Source: Halobacillus dabanensis (lineage in GTDB: Bacteria > Bacillota > Bacilli > Bacillales > Halobacillaceae). From it: a stretch of DNA of 64,000 nucleotides. Of this stretch, positions 16,650 through 25,672 are shown in pieces. Below the pieces are notes generated by a model. That model saw only the letters and a program-made list of their open reading frames with translations, was not told the origin of the DNA and searched no databases. Location: assembly GCF_900114165.1 (NCBI RefSeq), contig NZ_FOSB01000006.1:186001-250000 (forward strand). The letters run 5' to 3'. The position numbers were made by a program, and so were the translations under genes. How positions within the stretch are numbered: the stretch's first letter is position 1; each line of letters begins with the position of its first letter.

Positions 16650-16835
16650 GTGAACGAACAAATGAAAACAGGGATTGCCCTCATCGGCAGCTTCCTTCTA
16701 TTAATGGTTGGTGTATTCAGGATATTCACTGGAGAACTGGAAGATGTTCCTCTATTTGTCGCTTACATACTCACCATTTCAGGTCTAGTCGGCATGATTA
16801 CGAACGGATGGAAATGGAAGCAGCAGAAAGATTAG
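16650..16835 (+). CDS. Small two-helix membrane protein of unknown function
   Basis: 61 residues from a GTG start at 16650, 8 bases after AAAGGAGG. Two hydrophobic segments (about 9-25 and 34-52) separated by a short acidic loop (FTGELEDVP), then a basic end (WKWKQQKD). No recognised family. It lies between the tandem repeat array and the murE terminator, with nothing co-directional nearby. Confidence 0.6.
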   Translation: MNEQMKTGIALIGSFLLLMVGVFRIFTGELEDVPLFVAYILTISGLVGMITNGWKWKQQKD

Positions 16836-16927
16836 GATCCGACATAACTGGGATTCGTTGCCGTATAAAGAGGCAGGGTGGTGGGGAAGCGATTCGTCTA
16901 GCTCTATCTTCCAGACACTCGCGTCAT

Positions 16928-16977
16928 AAGCAGAACACCAAAGGAATGAAAAAGCACATTCCGTTGATGTTCTGCTT
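16928..16977. repeat. Imperfect inverted repeat in intergenic DNA
   Basis: AAGCAGAACA (16928-16937) pairs with TGTTCTGCTT (16968-16977), with inner GGAATG/CATTCC arms. It lies in the 335-base gap between the small membrane gene and murE; there is no T run. Confidence 0.5.
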
Positions 16978-17009
16978 GTACCAGTCGTGTCTAACAGGAC
17001 GATTCCGCA

Positions 17010-17130
17010 TTTGACCACTTTCCTGCGGTGGAACTGGCGAGCTTCCTCGGGCTTATCGCCCTGCGGGATCTCGCCTACCTCCTTCTCCCCTGAACGCGCT
17101 CCCGCGGAAAGCGAGCCATTCCCCGCATGG
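17010..17130. repeat. GC-rich dispersed intergenic element (TTTCCGCGGG type), degenerate
   Basis: Read on the minus strand it has CGCTTTCCGCGGGAGCGCG, GATCCCGCAGGGCG and CCGAGGAAGCTCGCC blocks like those in the element at 25693-25827. Elements with CGCTTTCCGCGGG and CCTCGG blocks are common between genes of Bacillaceae. The function is unknown. Confidence 0.5.
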
Positions 17131-17142
17131 AGGAAGCAAGGT

Positions 17143-17172
17143 AAAAAAAGAACCTGCTTTGGTAGCAGGTTC
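17143..17172 (-). terminator. Terminator of murE
   Basis: Stem GAACCTGCT/AGCAGGTTC (17150-17158 with 17164-17172) followed on the minus strand by seven T (complement of 17143-17149); it overlaps the last murE codons. Confidence 0.85.
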
Positions 17173-18649
17173 AGGCCATAAGATCCGTTTTTTCTTGTTT
17201 GAACTTCTCTTTCATATACTCCACCATATGTTTATCAGAATCTACCGGATAGTAAAACGACTGCTGGTATGATTCATGACCCTTTCCTGTCACAATCACC
17301 CATTCATCCTTATCACTGTCCATGATCGCTTTTTCAATAGCTAGCGTCCGATCAGGGATAATCTGACCATCCGAATTTCCGAATTCTCTTTGAAGGTTTT
17401 CCAACGTTTCGATCATATGTTCATAGGAGGAGGTATTCAAATCGTCAAGAGTAAGAATGTAGGAATTGCTCCTTAGAGAAGAAGCCCCGATCATATCCGC
17501 CCTTTTCGTCTCATCCCGATTACCACGGAAACCGAATACATGCGTGATTTTTCGTGCTCCCTGCTGCCGGGCTGTATCTAAGATGTGTTCCACACTATCC
17601 GCCGTATGAGCATAATCGATGACAACTTTGGCTCCGTTTTCGAGCTCATATGTTTCAAAGCGTCCACGGATTCCTGGACAGGATACAAGTGATTCTGCCA
17701 GGGAACCAGAGGAAAAGCCAAGAAGACGACCAACAGCGTAAGCCTGGAGCGTATTGTAAACATTATGCGCACCTTCTATTGGTGACACAACATTCACTTT
17801 CTCTCCATGGTCATCGATGGATGCTGCAAAAGGCTCGGTGAAAATTTCGCGTATCTCCACATCACTCTCCAATGAATGGCCGACTGTCCAATGTGGAATC
17901 TGTTCGTGCGACAAGCGATCCGCAAGCTTCTGTCCCCATGAGTCATCCGTATTGATGACAGCCTTTCCTCCTGGTTTCATCATGAAAAACAACTTGGATT
18001 TAGCCGCAAAATAATCTTCCATCGTATCGTGGTAATCCAAATGGTCTTTATAAAGGTTCGTAAATACACAATAGTCAAAGGTTACTCCTTCGAGGCGGTG
18101 TTGTTCCAGTCCATGGGAAGATACTTCCATCACAACGACATCATCTCTGCTCTCCCGAAGTAGTTTCTGTAACATCGGTGCACTCGGTGTCGTCTGAATG
18201 CCAGGAATCACTTCTCCATTGACCACATAATCGATGGTTCCGAACATACTGCAAGAATAGCCATTCTCTTCACAAAGGTGTTTGATCATGTGACTGGTCG
18301 TTGTTTTTCCGTTTGTCCCTGTCACACCAATGATGATTTTATCCTCTGCAGGATGTCCATAGAAGGCGCTTGCTATTTTACCGAGGGCTCGCCTTCCATC
18401 TTCCGCCTGTAAACAAACGACATCAGGGTAATGGATATAATCTTCGGAAACAATAACCTTCGCCCCTCGATCAATCGCTTCCTTTATATATTGGTGACCA
18501 TCGACACGATAGCCACGCACCGCAACAAAAACAAAGCCTTCCTCTACCTTGCGCGAATCATCCGTGACACCGGTGATTTTTTGATTTAGATCGTAGTTCT
18601 CTTCCTTCTGTTTCAAGTTCAGTATCGACATAAGCTGTTTTACTTTCAT
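17171..18649 (-). CDS. murE: MurE-family UDP-MurNAc-tripeptide ligase with atypical DDLN motif
   Basis: 492 residues, normal MurE length. UDP-binding TDDSRKV (29-35), P-loop GTNGKTTT (111-118), NLYKDHLDYH (198-207), the Lys of AAKSKLF (K218, carbamylated in the family), GAHNVYN (293-299), GIRGRFE (326-332), RGNRDETKR (375-383) and GKGHE (455-459). MurE adds the third stem-peptide amino acid in the cytoplasm. At the substrate-specificity site, where meso-DAP enzymes have DNPR, this protein reads DDLN (402-405), so it may use another diamino acid (Lys or Orn) or be a specialised paralogue. It stands alone, away from a dcw cluster. Start follows AAAGGAGCC. Confidence 0.85.
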   Translation of the reverse strand: MKVKQLMSILNLKQKEENYDLNQKITGVTDDSRKVEEGFVFVAVRGYRVDGHQYIKEAIDRGAKVIVSEDYIHYPDVVCLQAEDGRRALGKIASAFYGHPAEDKIIIGVTGTNGKTTTSHMIKHLCEENGYSCSMFGTIDYVVNGEVIPGIQTTPSAPMLQKLLRESRDDVVVMEVSSHGLEQHRLEGVTFDYCVFTNLYKDHLDYHDTMEDYFAAKSKLFFMMKPGGKAVINTDDSWGQKLADRLSHEQIPHWTVGHSLESDVEIREIFTEPFAASIDDHGEKVNVVSPIEGAHNVYNTLQAYAVGRLLGFSSGSLAESLVSCPGIRGRFETYELENGAKVVIDYAHTADSVEHILDTARQQGARKITHVFGFRGNRDETKRADMIGASSLRSNSYILTLDDLNTSSYEHMIETLENLQREFGNSDGQIIPDRTLAIEKAIMDSDKDEWVIVTGKGHESYQQSFYYPVDSDKHMVEYMKEKFKQEKTDLMA

Positions 18650-19113
18650 CGTCGGTGGCTCCTTTGACGTCTGTTTCTTATCGCATGCCCCATTTTAAAG
18701 GAAATCACACGTAAATAGTGGGATTGTCTTCGAGTTGTAAATGAATTTTAATAAACAGTTTAAGTAGTTGGAAATATGTAACGGAGCATCAAAAAAGTGT
18801 AGACCTTTCCTTAGATTTCTCATTTACTGAATTTCTATTTTTACACCTAAGTAATATTCCTTGTTCGATGGATGATAAAACGGATTTTTTGATTATCCGT
18901 TCACTTTATTTACATCACGGAACATTCGGATATTCTACGCTGCTTCATTTGCTTCCACACATTTCTGATAACCTCCTCCACTCCTTACCGCTGATAAAAA
19001 ATTCTTCTGAAAAAATTGAAACCTGTTCAGCTTCCAGCCGTATATAGGAGTGTTCAGAAAGCATCTTTGTGATAAAGTAGGACTCTGAGCACAATTTGGA
19101 AAGGAGTTTACAT
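18650..19113. other. 464-base divergent intergenic region between murE and sppA
   Basis: It must contain the divergent murE and sppA promoters, but I see no hexamer pair I would defend. A short hairpin (ACGGAT ... ATCCGT, about 18881-18901) is the only clear structure. No convincing small gene. Confidence 0.35.
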
Positions 19114-20112
19114 ATGAGCAAACGTATAACGGCCAGCATTATCGCAGCGAGTATTTTGATCATCGCCCTCGCCTTTCAACTCGTCGGTTTTTTCATGAAC
19201 AATGACGACGCGGAAAATGAGACGATGGGTCTTTTTGCAAACAATGACCAATTAGAAGAAAAGGTAGTAGAACGAGGTTCAGGGAACAATCGGATTGTCG
19301 AGTTGAAACTAGAAGGCGCGATCATCGATAACCCGGGCACGAATCCGAACCCTTTCGGAGGTGGCGGCTACCAACATGATCGTTTCCTTAAAAAATTGGA
19401 AACCATCAAAGAGGATGCTTCCATCAAGGGTGTCCACCTTTACGTGAACTCGCCGGGTGGCGGTGTTTATGAGAGTGCTGAGATCCATGATAAACTCTTG
19501 GAAGTAAAAGAAGCAGGTAAGACGATTTACGTTTCCATGGGTAATACGGCGGCTTCTGGCGGGTATTATGTCTCCGCTCCTGCCGATAAAATTTACGCTA
19601 GTAATGATACCTTCACCGGGTCCTTAGGTGTGATTATGGAAAGCATCAACTATCAGGAACTTGCCAATGAATATGGAGTGAAATTCAACACGATCAAGAG
19701 TGGTGAATTCAAGGACATCATGAGTCCGACGAAGGAAATGACCGAAGCAGACCGGGAAATCCTCCAGACCCTTGTAGATGATTCTTACCAGCAATTCGTC
19801 GATGTCATCGTAGAAGGCCGTGATATGGAAGAAAGCAGGGTCAAAGAACTTGCGGACGGCCGAATCTACTCAGGCAGCCAGGCTGTAGAGAACGGTCTCG
19901 TCGATGAAATCGGCTTCCGGGAAGATGCTCTTGCTGCTCTGAAAGAAGAAATAGGCGGAAACCCGCAAGTTTTCGAGTATAAGAACAGTATGAGTTCCTT
20001 CTTCAACCTGCCACTCGCAGAAAGCTTGATGCCGAACAGTGAAGTCCGCTATATTGAACAACTGATCAGTCAACGTCAAGGGCCGACCTTGATGTATATG
20101 TACACAGACTAA
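19114..20112 (+). CDS. sppA: Signal peptide peptidase SppA (S49 family)
   Basis: 332 residues from ATG 19114, 8 bases after AAAGGAG; an upstream in-frame ATG lacks a site. One N-terminal membrane helix (about 8-28), then the S49 protease domain. The catalytic Ser is S148 in NTAASGGYY and the Lys is K200 in SGEFKDI, at almost the same places as in B. subtilis SppA. It degrades leftover signal peptides in the membrane. yteJ follows by 12 bases, as in B. subtilis. Confidence 0.95.
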   Translation: MSKRITASIIAASILIIALAFQLVGFFMNNDDAENETMGLFANNDQLEEKVVERGSGNNRIVELKLEGAIIDNPGTNPNPFGGGGYQHDRFLKKLETIKEDASIKGVHLYVNSPGGGVYESAEIHDKLLEVKEAGKTIYVSMGNTAASGGYYVSAPADKIYASNDTFTGSLGVIMESINYQELANEYGVKFNTIKSGEFKDIMSPTKEMTEADREILQTLVDDSYQQFVDVIVEGRDMEESRVKELADGRIYSGSQAVENGLVDEIGFREDALAALKEEIGGNPQVFEYKNSMSSFFNLPLAESLMPNSEVRYIEQLISQRQGPTLMYMYTD

Positions 20113-20124
20113 GGAGGAGATTCT

Positions 20125-20667
20125 ATGGATACGTTTACGAACCATCATGAGGAAGGACCGCTTGCGTCCATCGTAACGAAACAAAAAGATGACCTCCAAA
20201 AACTGCTCTATGCAGGATTCGGTTCCCGTTTCGTAGCCTATATTATTGACTTGATCGTCATTTGGAGCGTAAACACGATAATTACAAGGCCTCTGTTGAG
20301 GTTATTGAATTTACAAGATGCTCAATTATGGGTGCCGATGTTCAGTGCGGCGAACATTATGACATCGATCATCTTTTTCCTTTACTTCATTTTGATGACG
20401 AAGTTTTTCCGGGCGACTTTAGGTAAAATGATTTTTGGTTTATCCGTTGTTTCTTTCAAAGGGGAAACCTTGTCTAATAGTCAAATCATTTTCCGTGAAT
20501 GTATTGGAAGATATATAAGTATGGCCGTGTTAGGCATCCCTTATCTGGTTGTAGCTTTCACTAAGCGGCACCAGGGAATCCATGATTTGTTCGCAGATAC
20601 TTCAGTGATCAAAAACAAATTCAGGCAGCTGAACACGACCATCGAAAACCGCAACCAAACCGTATAA
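20125..20667 (+). CDS. yteJ: RDD-family membrane protein YteJ
   Basis: 180 residues. RDD-family marks: GFGSRFVAYIIDLIVIW (Arg and Asp in the first helix), two further hydrophobic segments, and the late ECIGRYISMAVLGIPYLVV and HDLFADTSVI (final Asp). Immediately behind sppA after AAGGAGG, the same pair as in B. subtilis. The role is unknown; it probably works with SppA in the membrane. Confidence 0.85.
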   Translation: MDTFTNHHEEGPLASIVTKQKDDLQKLLYAGFGSRFVAYIIDLIVIWSVNTIITRPLLRLLNLQDAQLWVPMFSAANIMTSIIFFLYFILMTKFFRATLGKMIFGLSVVSFKGETLSNSQIIFRECIGRYISMAVLGIPYLVVAFTKRHQGIHDLFADTSVIKNKFRQLNTTIENRNQTV

Positions 20668-20673
20668 AAATCG

Positions 20674-20708
20674 AACGCCTGCTTCCTCACGGGAGCAGGC
20701 GTTTTTCT
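20674..20708 (+). terminator. Terminator of sppA-yteJ
   Basis: Stem AACGCCTGCT/AGCAGGCGTT (20674-20683 with 20694-20703) followed by five T. Confidence 0.9.
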
Positions 20709-20713
20709 ATGGG

Positions 20714-20815
20714 TTAACGAGATGGATCTTGCTTGCCTGTACCGTTTGTTTCCCCTTTTTCACGGCGTAATGCGTTCAAATCTTTTTTACTTTTGTTCTT
20801 CGCTTTTTTACCCAT
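20714..20815 (-). CDS. 33-residue Lys-rich small protein
   Basis: Reads MGKKAKNKSKKDLN, then ALRREKGETNGTGKQDPSR and a stop. A very good GGAAGGAGGG site lies upstream of the ATG at 20815. Highly basic N-terminal half and polar C-terminal half, no hydrophobic segment. Small basic proteins of this kind in Bacillus include minor small acid-soluble spore proteins (SspM, SspN type), but I do not recognise it as one of these. It lies between sppA-yteJ and the germination operon and converges on the yteJ terminator. Probably real, function unknown. Confidence 0.55.
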   Translation of the reverse strand: MGKKAKNKSKKDLNALRREKGETNGTGKQDPSR

Positions 20816-21057
20816 CTACAATCCCTCCTTCCTTGATAGTTTGTATCGTAAAATTAAATCCATGTAAAAAACAAACAGTAAATTAGATGCCCTTTACGTT
20901 TTAAATATACCCCGATCCCTGTTCGAAATACGGTAAACACGTCATACCGACGTCGCCCGGAATTGTAAAGGAGTGACCTTTATGTACAGTAAGACGATTG
21001 GAATTGTAATGAACTCCATAAAATAAGATTCCACTGGGTAATTCGTCTTTCCTTACA

Positions 21058-21064
21058 CATAATA
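21058..21064 (+). promoter_or_regulatory. Possible sigma-G -10 element of the germination operon
   Basis: CATAATA fits the sigma-G -10 pattern CATNNTA 31 bases before the GerA-type gene, and GerA operons are sigma-G controlled in Bacillus. The expected -35 (GNATA/G) is not clearly present at the right distance (GGTAAT is the nearest), so this is weak. Confidence 0.3.
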
Positions 21065-21095
21065 AAACGTAAATAGTGGATAGAGGGGTGAGAAA

Positions 21096-22478
21096 ATGGA
21101 ACAAAAGCTTAACATTGCCAAAATCCTTAAGGAAAAACAGAAAAACCACCATATCACCATTAAACAAATCGATACCGACGATCACCCGATCCACGTGTTG
21201 TACATCCACGGTATTGTCGACATTAAACAGATCCAGGATTCCATTATACTCCCTCTCTCCGAATGGGAACACAGGGAAAAAGCACCACTCCCTCACGCTT
21301 TCACTGCAGAACCTTTACTTCAATTGGAAAGTGAAAAGGAAATCGATCAACATCTCCTCAACGGCTTCACATTGTTATTTGAACGAGATGCCGCTTACGC
21401 TGTCGATTCCGCTCAATTCGCTTACCGTTCTGTTCAAGAGCCTGTCTCCGAGATGACATTACGAGGGTCCCGCGACGGTTTCATTGAATCTCTTGAGTTG
21501 AATATTGCTCTATTACGCGTCCATCTGCGCTCGACTGATTTAAAATTCGAAGAGTTCACCCTCGGTACCCGCTCTTTCACGAACGTATCGATCGCTTATA
21601 TGGAAGGGATGGCGAATGAAGAACTTTTACGTGATGTAAGAAACAGTTTGAACGCGGTTAAAGAGGATTACATACCAGATGGCGGGGTTGTGGAACAATT
21701 AATTGAAAGGAACAACTATTCTCTTTTTCCTGAAATCCAGGAGACAGAGAGGCCGACAAAAGTTTCGAGCTCACTCATCGAAGGACGTGTAGCCATATTC
21801 GTAGAAGGTTCGCCTTCTGTACTCCTGGCACCGACCACATTAAATGCTTTATTTCAACAGGCAGATGACTACAATTTCAAATGGATTCCGGCATCCCTGA
21901 TCCGCCTTATGCGATATATGGCTGCGTTTTTTGCTGTGATGCTGCCATCGGTCTACATTTCTCTTATTTCCTATCACCACGGGCTGATTCCAACGGACCT
22001 CGCTATGTCCATTGCTAAAACACGGGAAGGCGTGCCCATACCGTCATTTATGGAAGCACTGATTATGCAGATGACGATTGAGGTGTTGAGAGAAGCGGGC
22101 ATCCGCCTGCCGAAGCCTATCGGGCCTGCCGTCAGTATTGTTGGTGCGATTGTGCTTGGGGAAGCTGCTGTGACAGCAGGCATTGTCAGCCCATTGATGG
22201 TGATTGTCGTTTCCTTTGCTGCCATTTGTTCCTTTACTATTCCCGATTACGCACTGAGCCTCGCCCTTCGAACAATTAGTTTCGTCATGCTTTTTGCCGC
22301 AGCCTTCCTGGGCATCTATGGGTTGATATTGATGATCTTCATAGTGAGTATTCATCTTATCCATTTGCAAAGTTTTTCCACCCCGTATTTGGAACCTTTT
22401 GCTCCCATTTACGTGAAGCGGTGGAAAGACTCTTTGATCCGGTTTAAGTTAAAAAAAGGAGGAGGTCGCATTGAGTGA
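21096..22478 (+). CDS. Spore germination receptor subunit A (GerA/GerKA family)
   Basis: 460 residues. A soluble N-terminal domain with LNGFTLLFERDAAYAVD and SEMTLRGSRDGFIESLELNIALLR, the classic GerA-family signature, then about four to five membrane segments in the C-terminal part (RYMAAFFAVMLPSVYISLISY, ISFVMLFAAAFLGIYGLILM). Subunit A of the inner-membrane germinant receptor that senses small molecules to trigger spore germination. First gene of an A-B-C operon; the B start overlaps its 3' end. Which germinant it recognises cannot be read. Confidence 0.92.
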   Translation: MEQKLNIAKILKEKQKNHHITIKQIDTDDHPIHVLYIHGIVDIKQIQDSIILPLSEWEHREKAPLPHAFTAEPLLQLESEKEIDQHLLNGFTLLFERDAAYAVDSAQFAYRSVQEPVSEMTLRGSRDGFIESLELNIALLRVHLRSTDLKFEEFTLGTRSFTNVSIAYMEGMANEELLRDVRNSLNAVKEDYIPDGGVVEQLIERNNYSLFPEIQETERPTKVSSSLIEGRVAIFVEGSPSVLLAPTTLNALFQQADDYNFKWIPASLIRLMRYMAAFFAVMLPSVYISLISYHHGLIPTDLAMSIAKTREGVPIPSFMEALIMQMTIEVLREAGIRLPKPIGPAVSIVGAIVLGEAAVTAGIVSPLMVIVVSFAAICSFTIPDYALSLALRTISFVMLFAAAFLGIYGLILMIFIVSIHLIHLQSFSTPYLEPFAPIYVKRWKDSLIRFKLKKGGGRIE

Positions 22479-23568
22479 TTTAAAACAAATGACTATGCTT
22501 CAGCTGATCGTCGTTTTTATTTCCACCATGATAGGGATCGGCATCATCCTCATGCCAAGAGACCTTGCAAAAGCGGTGGATTCTCCGGATCTCTGGATCA
22601 GTATCATTTTTGGGGCTGTAGCTGTCTCATTCGTTATTTGTATATATGTTACATTAGCCGTCCGCTACCCAGGGCTGACATTCTTTGAGATGTCAGCTGT
22701 CATCATGGGTAAATTCATCGGATGGATCTTCAACTTCTTCTTTGTCTTATACAGTTTGATCGTAGCCGCCTATATCTTAAGAATAACGGCAGGTATTATA
22801 AAAAACTATTTATTAGACACTACCCCTCTATATGCGGTGGTAGGTGCTTTCCTGCTCGTAAGTATGTACTTGATCTATAACGGAGCAGGAGATATCGTCC
22901 GCTTTTTCCAGTTGTATTTTCCGATTATGATGTTCATGTTCCTCGTCCTTTGTTTACTGAGTATGAAAAACCTCGACATTCAAAATATAAGGCCCGTCCT
23001 GCAAAACAATATAGGATCCACACTCAGTGCTACGACTATCACGTTTTTCTCTTTTTTAGGGATGGAGTTCTTACTCATTTTCGCTAAGCTCATCAAAAAG
23101 AAAAAAGCCAAACATCTACTGATCACCATGTGGGCGAGCATCGGCTTCACAACCCTCATCTATGTTGCTTTTCACATTATTTCGATTGGTGTCTTAGGAG
23201 TGGAGGAATTGAAAGAAATCACTTTTCCGACGATTGAAATGGCTAAAAGTATCGAGTTTCAAGGTTTTTTCTTTGAACGTTTTGAGCTCATTTTCCTTTT
23301 CGGATGGTTGACCACTGCATTCACCTCATTCACAGCCTATACTTATGCTTCTACGTTAGGTTTGAAAAATTTGTTCAAGCCTTCCAAGTGGTTTCTCCTT
23401 GTTGCAGGGGTATTCATATTCACTTTTACCATGCTGCCTAAAGGATTGACGGAAGTTTTTCATTATTCGACCCATATTCAAGTGATTTCTTTCACAGCCA
23501 TCGTAGTCCTTCCAGCCTTACTATTAGTTGTTTCGACAGTCAGGAGGAATACCTATGCATCCTCTTAA
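22471..23568 (+). CDS. Spore germination receptor subunit B (GerAB/GerKB family)
   Basis: 365 residues with about ten membrane helices, an APC-superfamily amino-acid-transporter-like fold; the first helix has VFISTMIGIGIILMPRDLA. GerAB-type subunits probably bind the germinant. Start is a TTG at 22471 with AAAGGAGG just upstream, overlapping the A gene by 8 bases. The C gene starts before this one ends, so all three are translationally coupled. Confidence 0.9.
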   Translation: MSDLKQMTMLQLIVVFISTMIGIGIILMPRDLAKAVDSPDLWISIIFGAVAVSFVICIYVTLAVRYPGLTFFEMSAVIMGKFIGWIFNFFFVLYSLIVAAYILRITAGIIKNYLLDTTPLYAVVGAFLLVSMYLIYNGAGDIVRFFQLYFPIMMFMFLVLCLLSMKNLDIQNIRPVLQNNIGSTLSATTITFFSFLGMEFLLIFAKLIKKKKAKHLLITMWASIGFTTLIYVAFHIISIGVLGVEELKEITFPTIEMAKSIEFQGFFFERFELIFLFGWLTTAFTSFTAYTYASTLGLKNLFKPSKWFLLVAGVFIFTFTMLPKGLTEVFHYSTHIQVISFTAIVVLPALLLVVSTVRRNTYASS

Positions 23569-24716
23569 AAAGATTATCCCGTTCATGTTGATTCTCACTC
23601 TCCTCACTGGCTGCTGGGATATTGAAGAAATTGAAGATGTTGGCATTATCGTTGGAGTCGGCCTCGATGTTGACGGAGAGAATGACAATTTGACGATGAT
23701 TAATCAATACGTGGTCCCGGGCAAAATTCCGACACAACAGGACAACGCCTCGCAAAGCGTTCCGTTTCAAAACATCAGTATCACTGGCAATACATTTTTT
23801 TGAAATCATCCGGAAAAATTCATTAGAAAGCAACCGCCGCCCCAACTATACACACCTGAAGTCTATTCTGACCTCTACAAAGCTGCTTGAAAAAGAACGT
23901 GCCGATCAGGTTCTTGATATTTTTATCAGAGACCACGAATTCCGGAGAACTACTCCCGTATTTATCACTCGCGATCCTGTTATGGATGTCCTTAACACGG
24001 AACCGGAAAAAGAAGTGTTTCCAGCGATACAAATAAAGGCCTTAAGCGATAACTATCAAATCAATAATACGAATCCGAGGAATTTGACCGTCGGAGATAT
24101 GTCCCAATATATATCAGAGAAAAAAAGTTTCTTGATTCCGGGAATATCCATGATAGAAGGAATGGTAAAGTCCTATGGGGCAGGGATCATCGAAGCAAAG
24201 AGTTCTCAATACATTGGCTGGATCGATGTGGAAGATATGGAAGGTGTCCGATATATGCATAACAATGTCCAGGGAGGATTCATCAACCTTGATGAAGAAA
24301 AATTAGAAGAAGGACCAGTGGTGTTAGAAATAAAAGGAGCGAACACAACATTCAAAACCAAAGTCAGCGGTGATGACCTTGAAATGAAAGTACAAATAAA
24401 AATATCAAGTATGCTTGCAGAAGACTGGGGAGTTGGACGGAATGTGTTCAAGAAATCATGGAAAAAAGAGTTGGAAAAGGCCGCGAACAAAACCATCAAA
24501 GGAAAAGTGGAACGAATTCTCGAACTTGCCCAACAGGAATATCAAACCGACTTTCTCAATGTATCGAAATGGGTTTATATCCATGAACCAAAGTATTGGG
24601 AAAAACATGAAAAAGACTGGGATCAACATTTTTCTGAACTAGATATCAGCGTCGAAGTGAATACGGAAATTACTGATTTTGGGACACAGAATTTCAATGC
24701 GGAAGAAGGCGGGTGA
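23555..24716 (+). pseudogene. Spore germination receptor lipoprotein C (GerAC/GerKC family), frameshifted
   Basis: Starts at ATG 23555 after AGGAGG. The lipobox LTGC (Cys20) precedes WDIEEIEDVGIIVGVGLDVDG, typical of Ger(x)C lipoproteins. After SITGNTFF the frame meets TGA at a run of seven T (23795-23801). Taking one T away continues the protein as EIIRKNSLESNRRPNYTHLK and on through DVLNTEPEKEVFP to NAEEGG before the stop at 24716, for about 386 residues, normal length. So the gene is whole apart from one extra T. As written it gives an 81-residue stub, which would disable the receptor; a homopolymer sequencing error or slippage-based phase switching are alternatives. Confidence 0.85.
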
Positions 24717-24949
24717 TTACTAGTATAGCATCCCCCTTCTGTCTTCTCTTTTCCAGTCGGTTGAGTAGCGGACCCAGTTTATTGATTGTAAAGGTATGCA
24801 CCCTATAAGGAAAAAGATCAAATGAGGACAGCGTTGTCTGAATAAACGGTAATCAAAGCTCTTCCCGCCCTCCACTCAATCGTAAGCTTTGCGTTCCTTA
24901 TAAAAAGGCCGTAAAATTTGCCATGATAAACAAAAAAGGAGATGAGAAG

Positions 24950-25672
24950 ATGGCACAAGAAATCAAAGGAAAAACTGCTTATATCACAGGTGCAGGACGG
25001 GGAATCGGACGTCAGACTGCTCTGCAACTGGCAAAAGAAGGCGTCCATGTCGGTTTGATGGCAAGAACGGAAAGCCGCTTGAATGAAGTCGCGGAAGAAG
25101 TGCGATCGTATGGGGTGGAAGCAAGCGTTGCCACTGTCGACATAGCGAACATGGAACAAGTCGAAACAGCTGTGCAGCATTTAAGAGATGATTTAGGAAA
25201 AGCCGATATCCTTATTAATAACGCTGGTATTGGTGTTTACGGCAAATTTCTGGAAATCGAGCCTGAGGAATGGAAGCGCACGTTTGAAGTGAATGTTTTC
25301 GGTACGTATCATGTGACCCGTGCTGTGCTTCCGGATATGATTGAGAAAGATCAGGGGGATATTATCAATATCTCATCCAGCAGCGGTTTGAAAGGGACAG
25401 CGAATTCCACAGCATACAGTGGAAGTAAATTCGCCCTTCAAGGAATGACGGAAGCGCTTATGCAGGAAGTCAGGCGTAACAACATTCGCGTGTTCACCTT
25501 GAACCCAAGCCTTGTGGCTACTGAACTTGCGTTTGGAGATAAGTTGGAGGAACAGGATAAAGAGAAGTATATGCAGCCGGAGGATTTGGCTGAATATATG
25601 GTTTCTCAGTTGAAGCTTCATCCCCGGATTTTTATTAAGCAGTCCTTGCAATGGGCGACGAATCCATTTTGA
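24950..25672 (+). CDS. Short-chain dehydrogenase, YoxD-like 3-oxoacyl-ACP reductase homologue
   Basis: 240 residues from ATG 24950 after AAAGGAG. SDR marks: TGAGRGIG (NADPH binding, about 13-20), NNAG, catalytic Ser in ISSSSGLKG and YSGSK. The C-terminal segment (MQPEDLAEYMVSQLKLHPRIF) matches B. subtilis YoxD, a FabG-like enzyme of unknown substrate. Single gene; the role in fatty acid synthesis is doubtful because it is not near fab genes. Confidence 0.85.
   Translation: MAQEIKGKTAYITGAGRGIGRQTALQLAKEGVHVGLMARTESRLNEVAEEVRSYGVEASVATVDIANMEQVETAVQHLRDDLGKADILINNAGIGVYGKFLEIEPEEWKRTFEVNVFGTYHVTRAVLPDMIEKDQGDIINISSSSGLKGTANSTAYSGSKFALQGMTEALMQEVRRNNIRVFTLNPSLVATELAFGDKLEEQDKEKYMQPEDLAEYMVSQLKLHPRIFIKQSLQWATNPF

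Noticed and set aside
16419-16661. Minus-strand frame with GYTGGSR-type peptide repeats
   Set aside because: It is produced by the tandem repeat DNA; unit lengths of 20 and 21 bases are not frame-stable and there is no good ribosome binding site.
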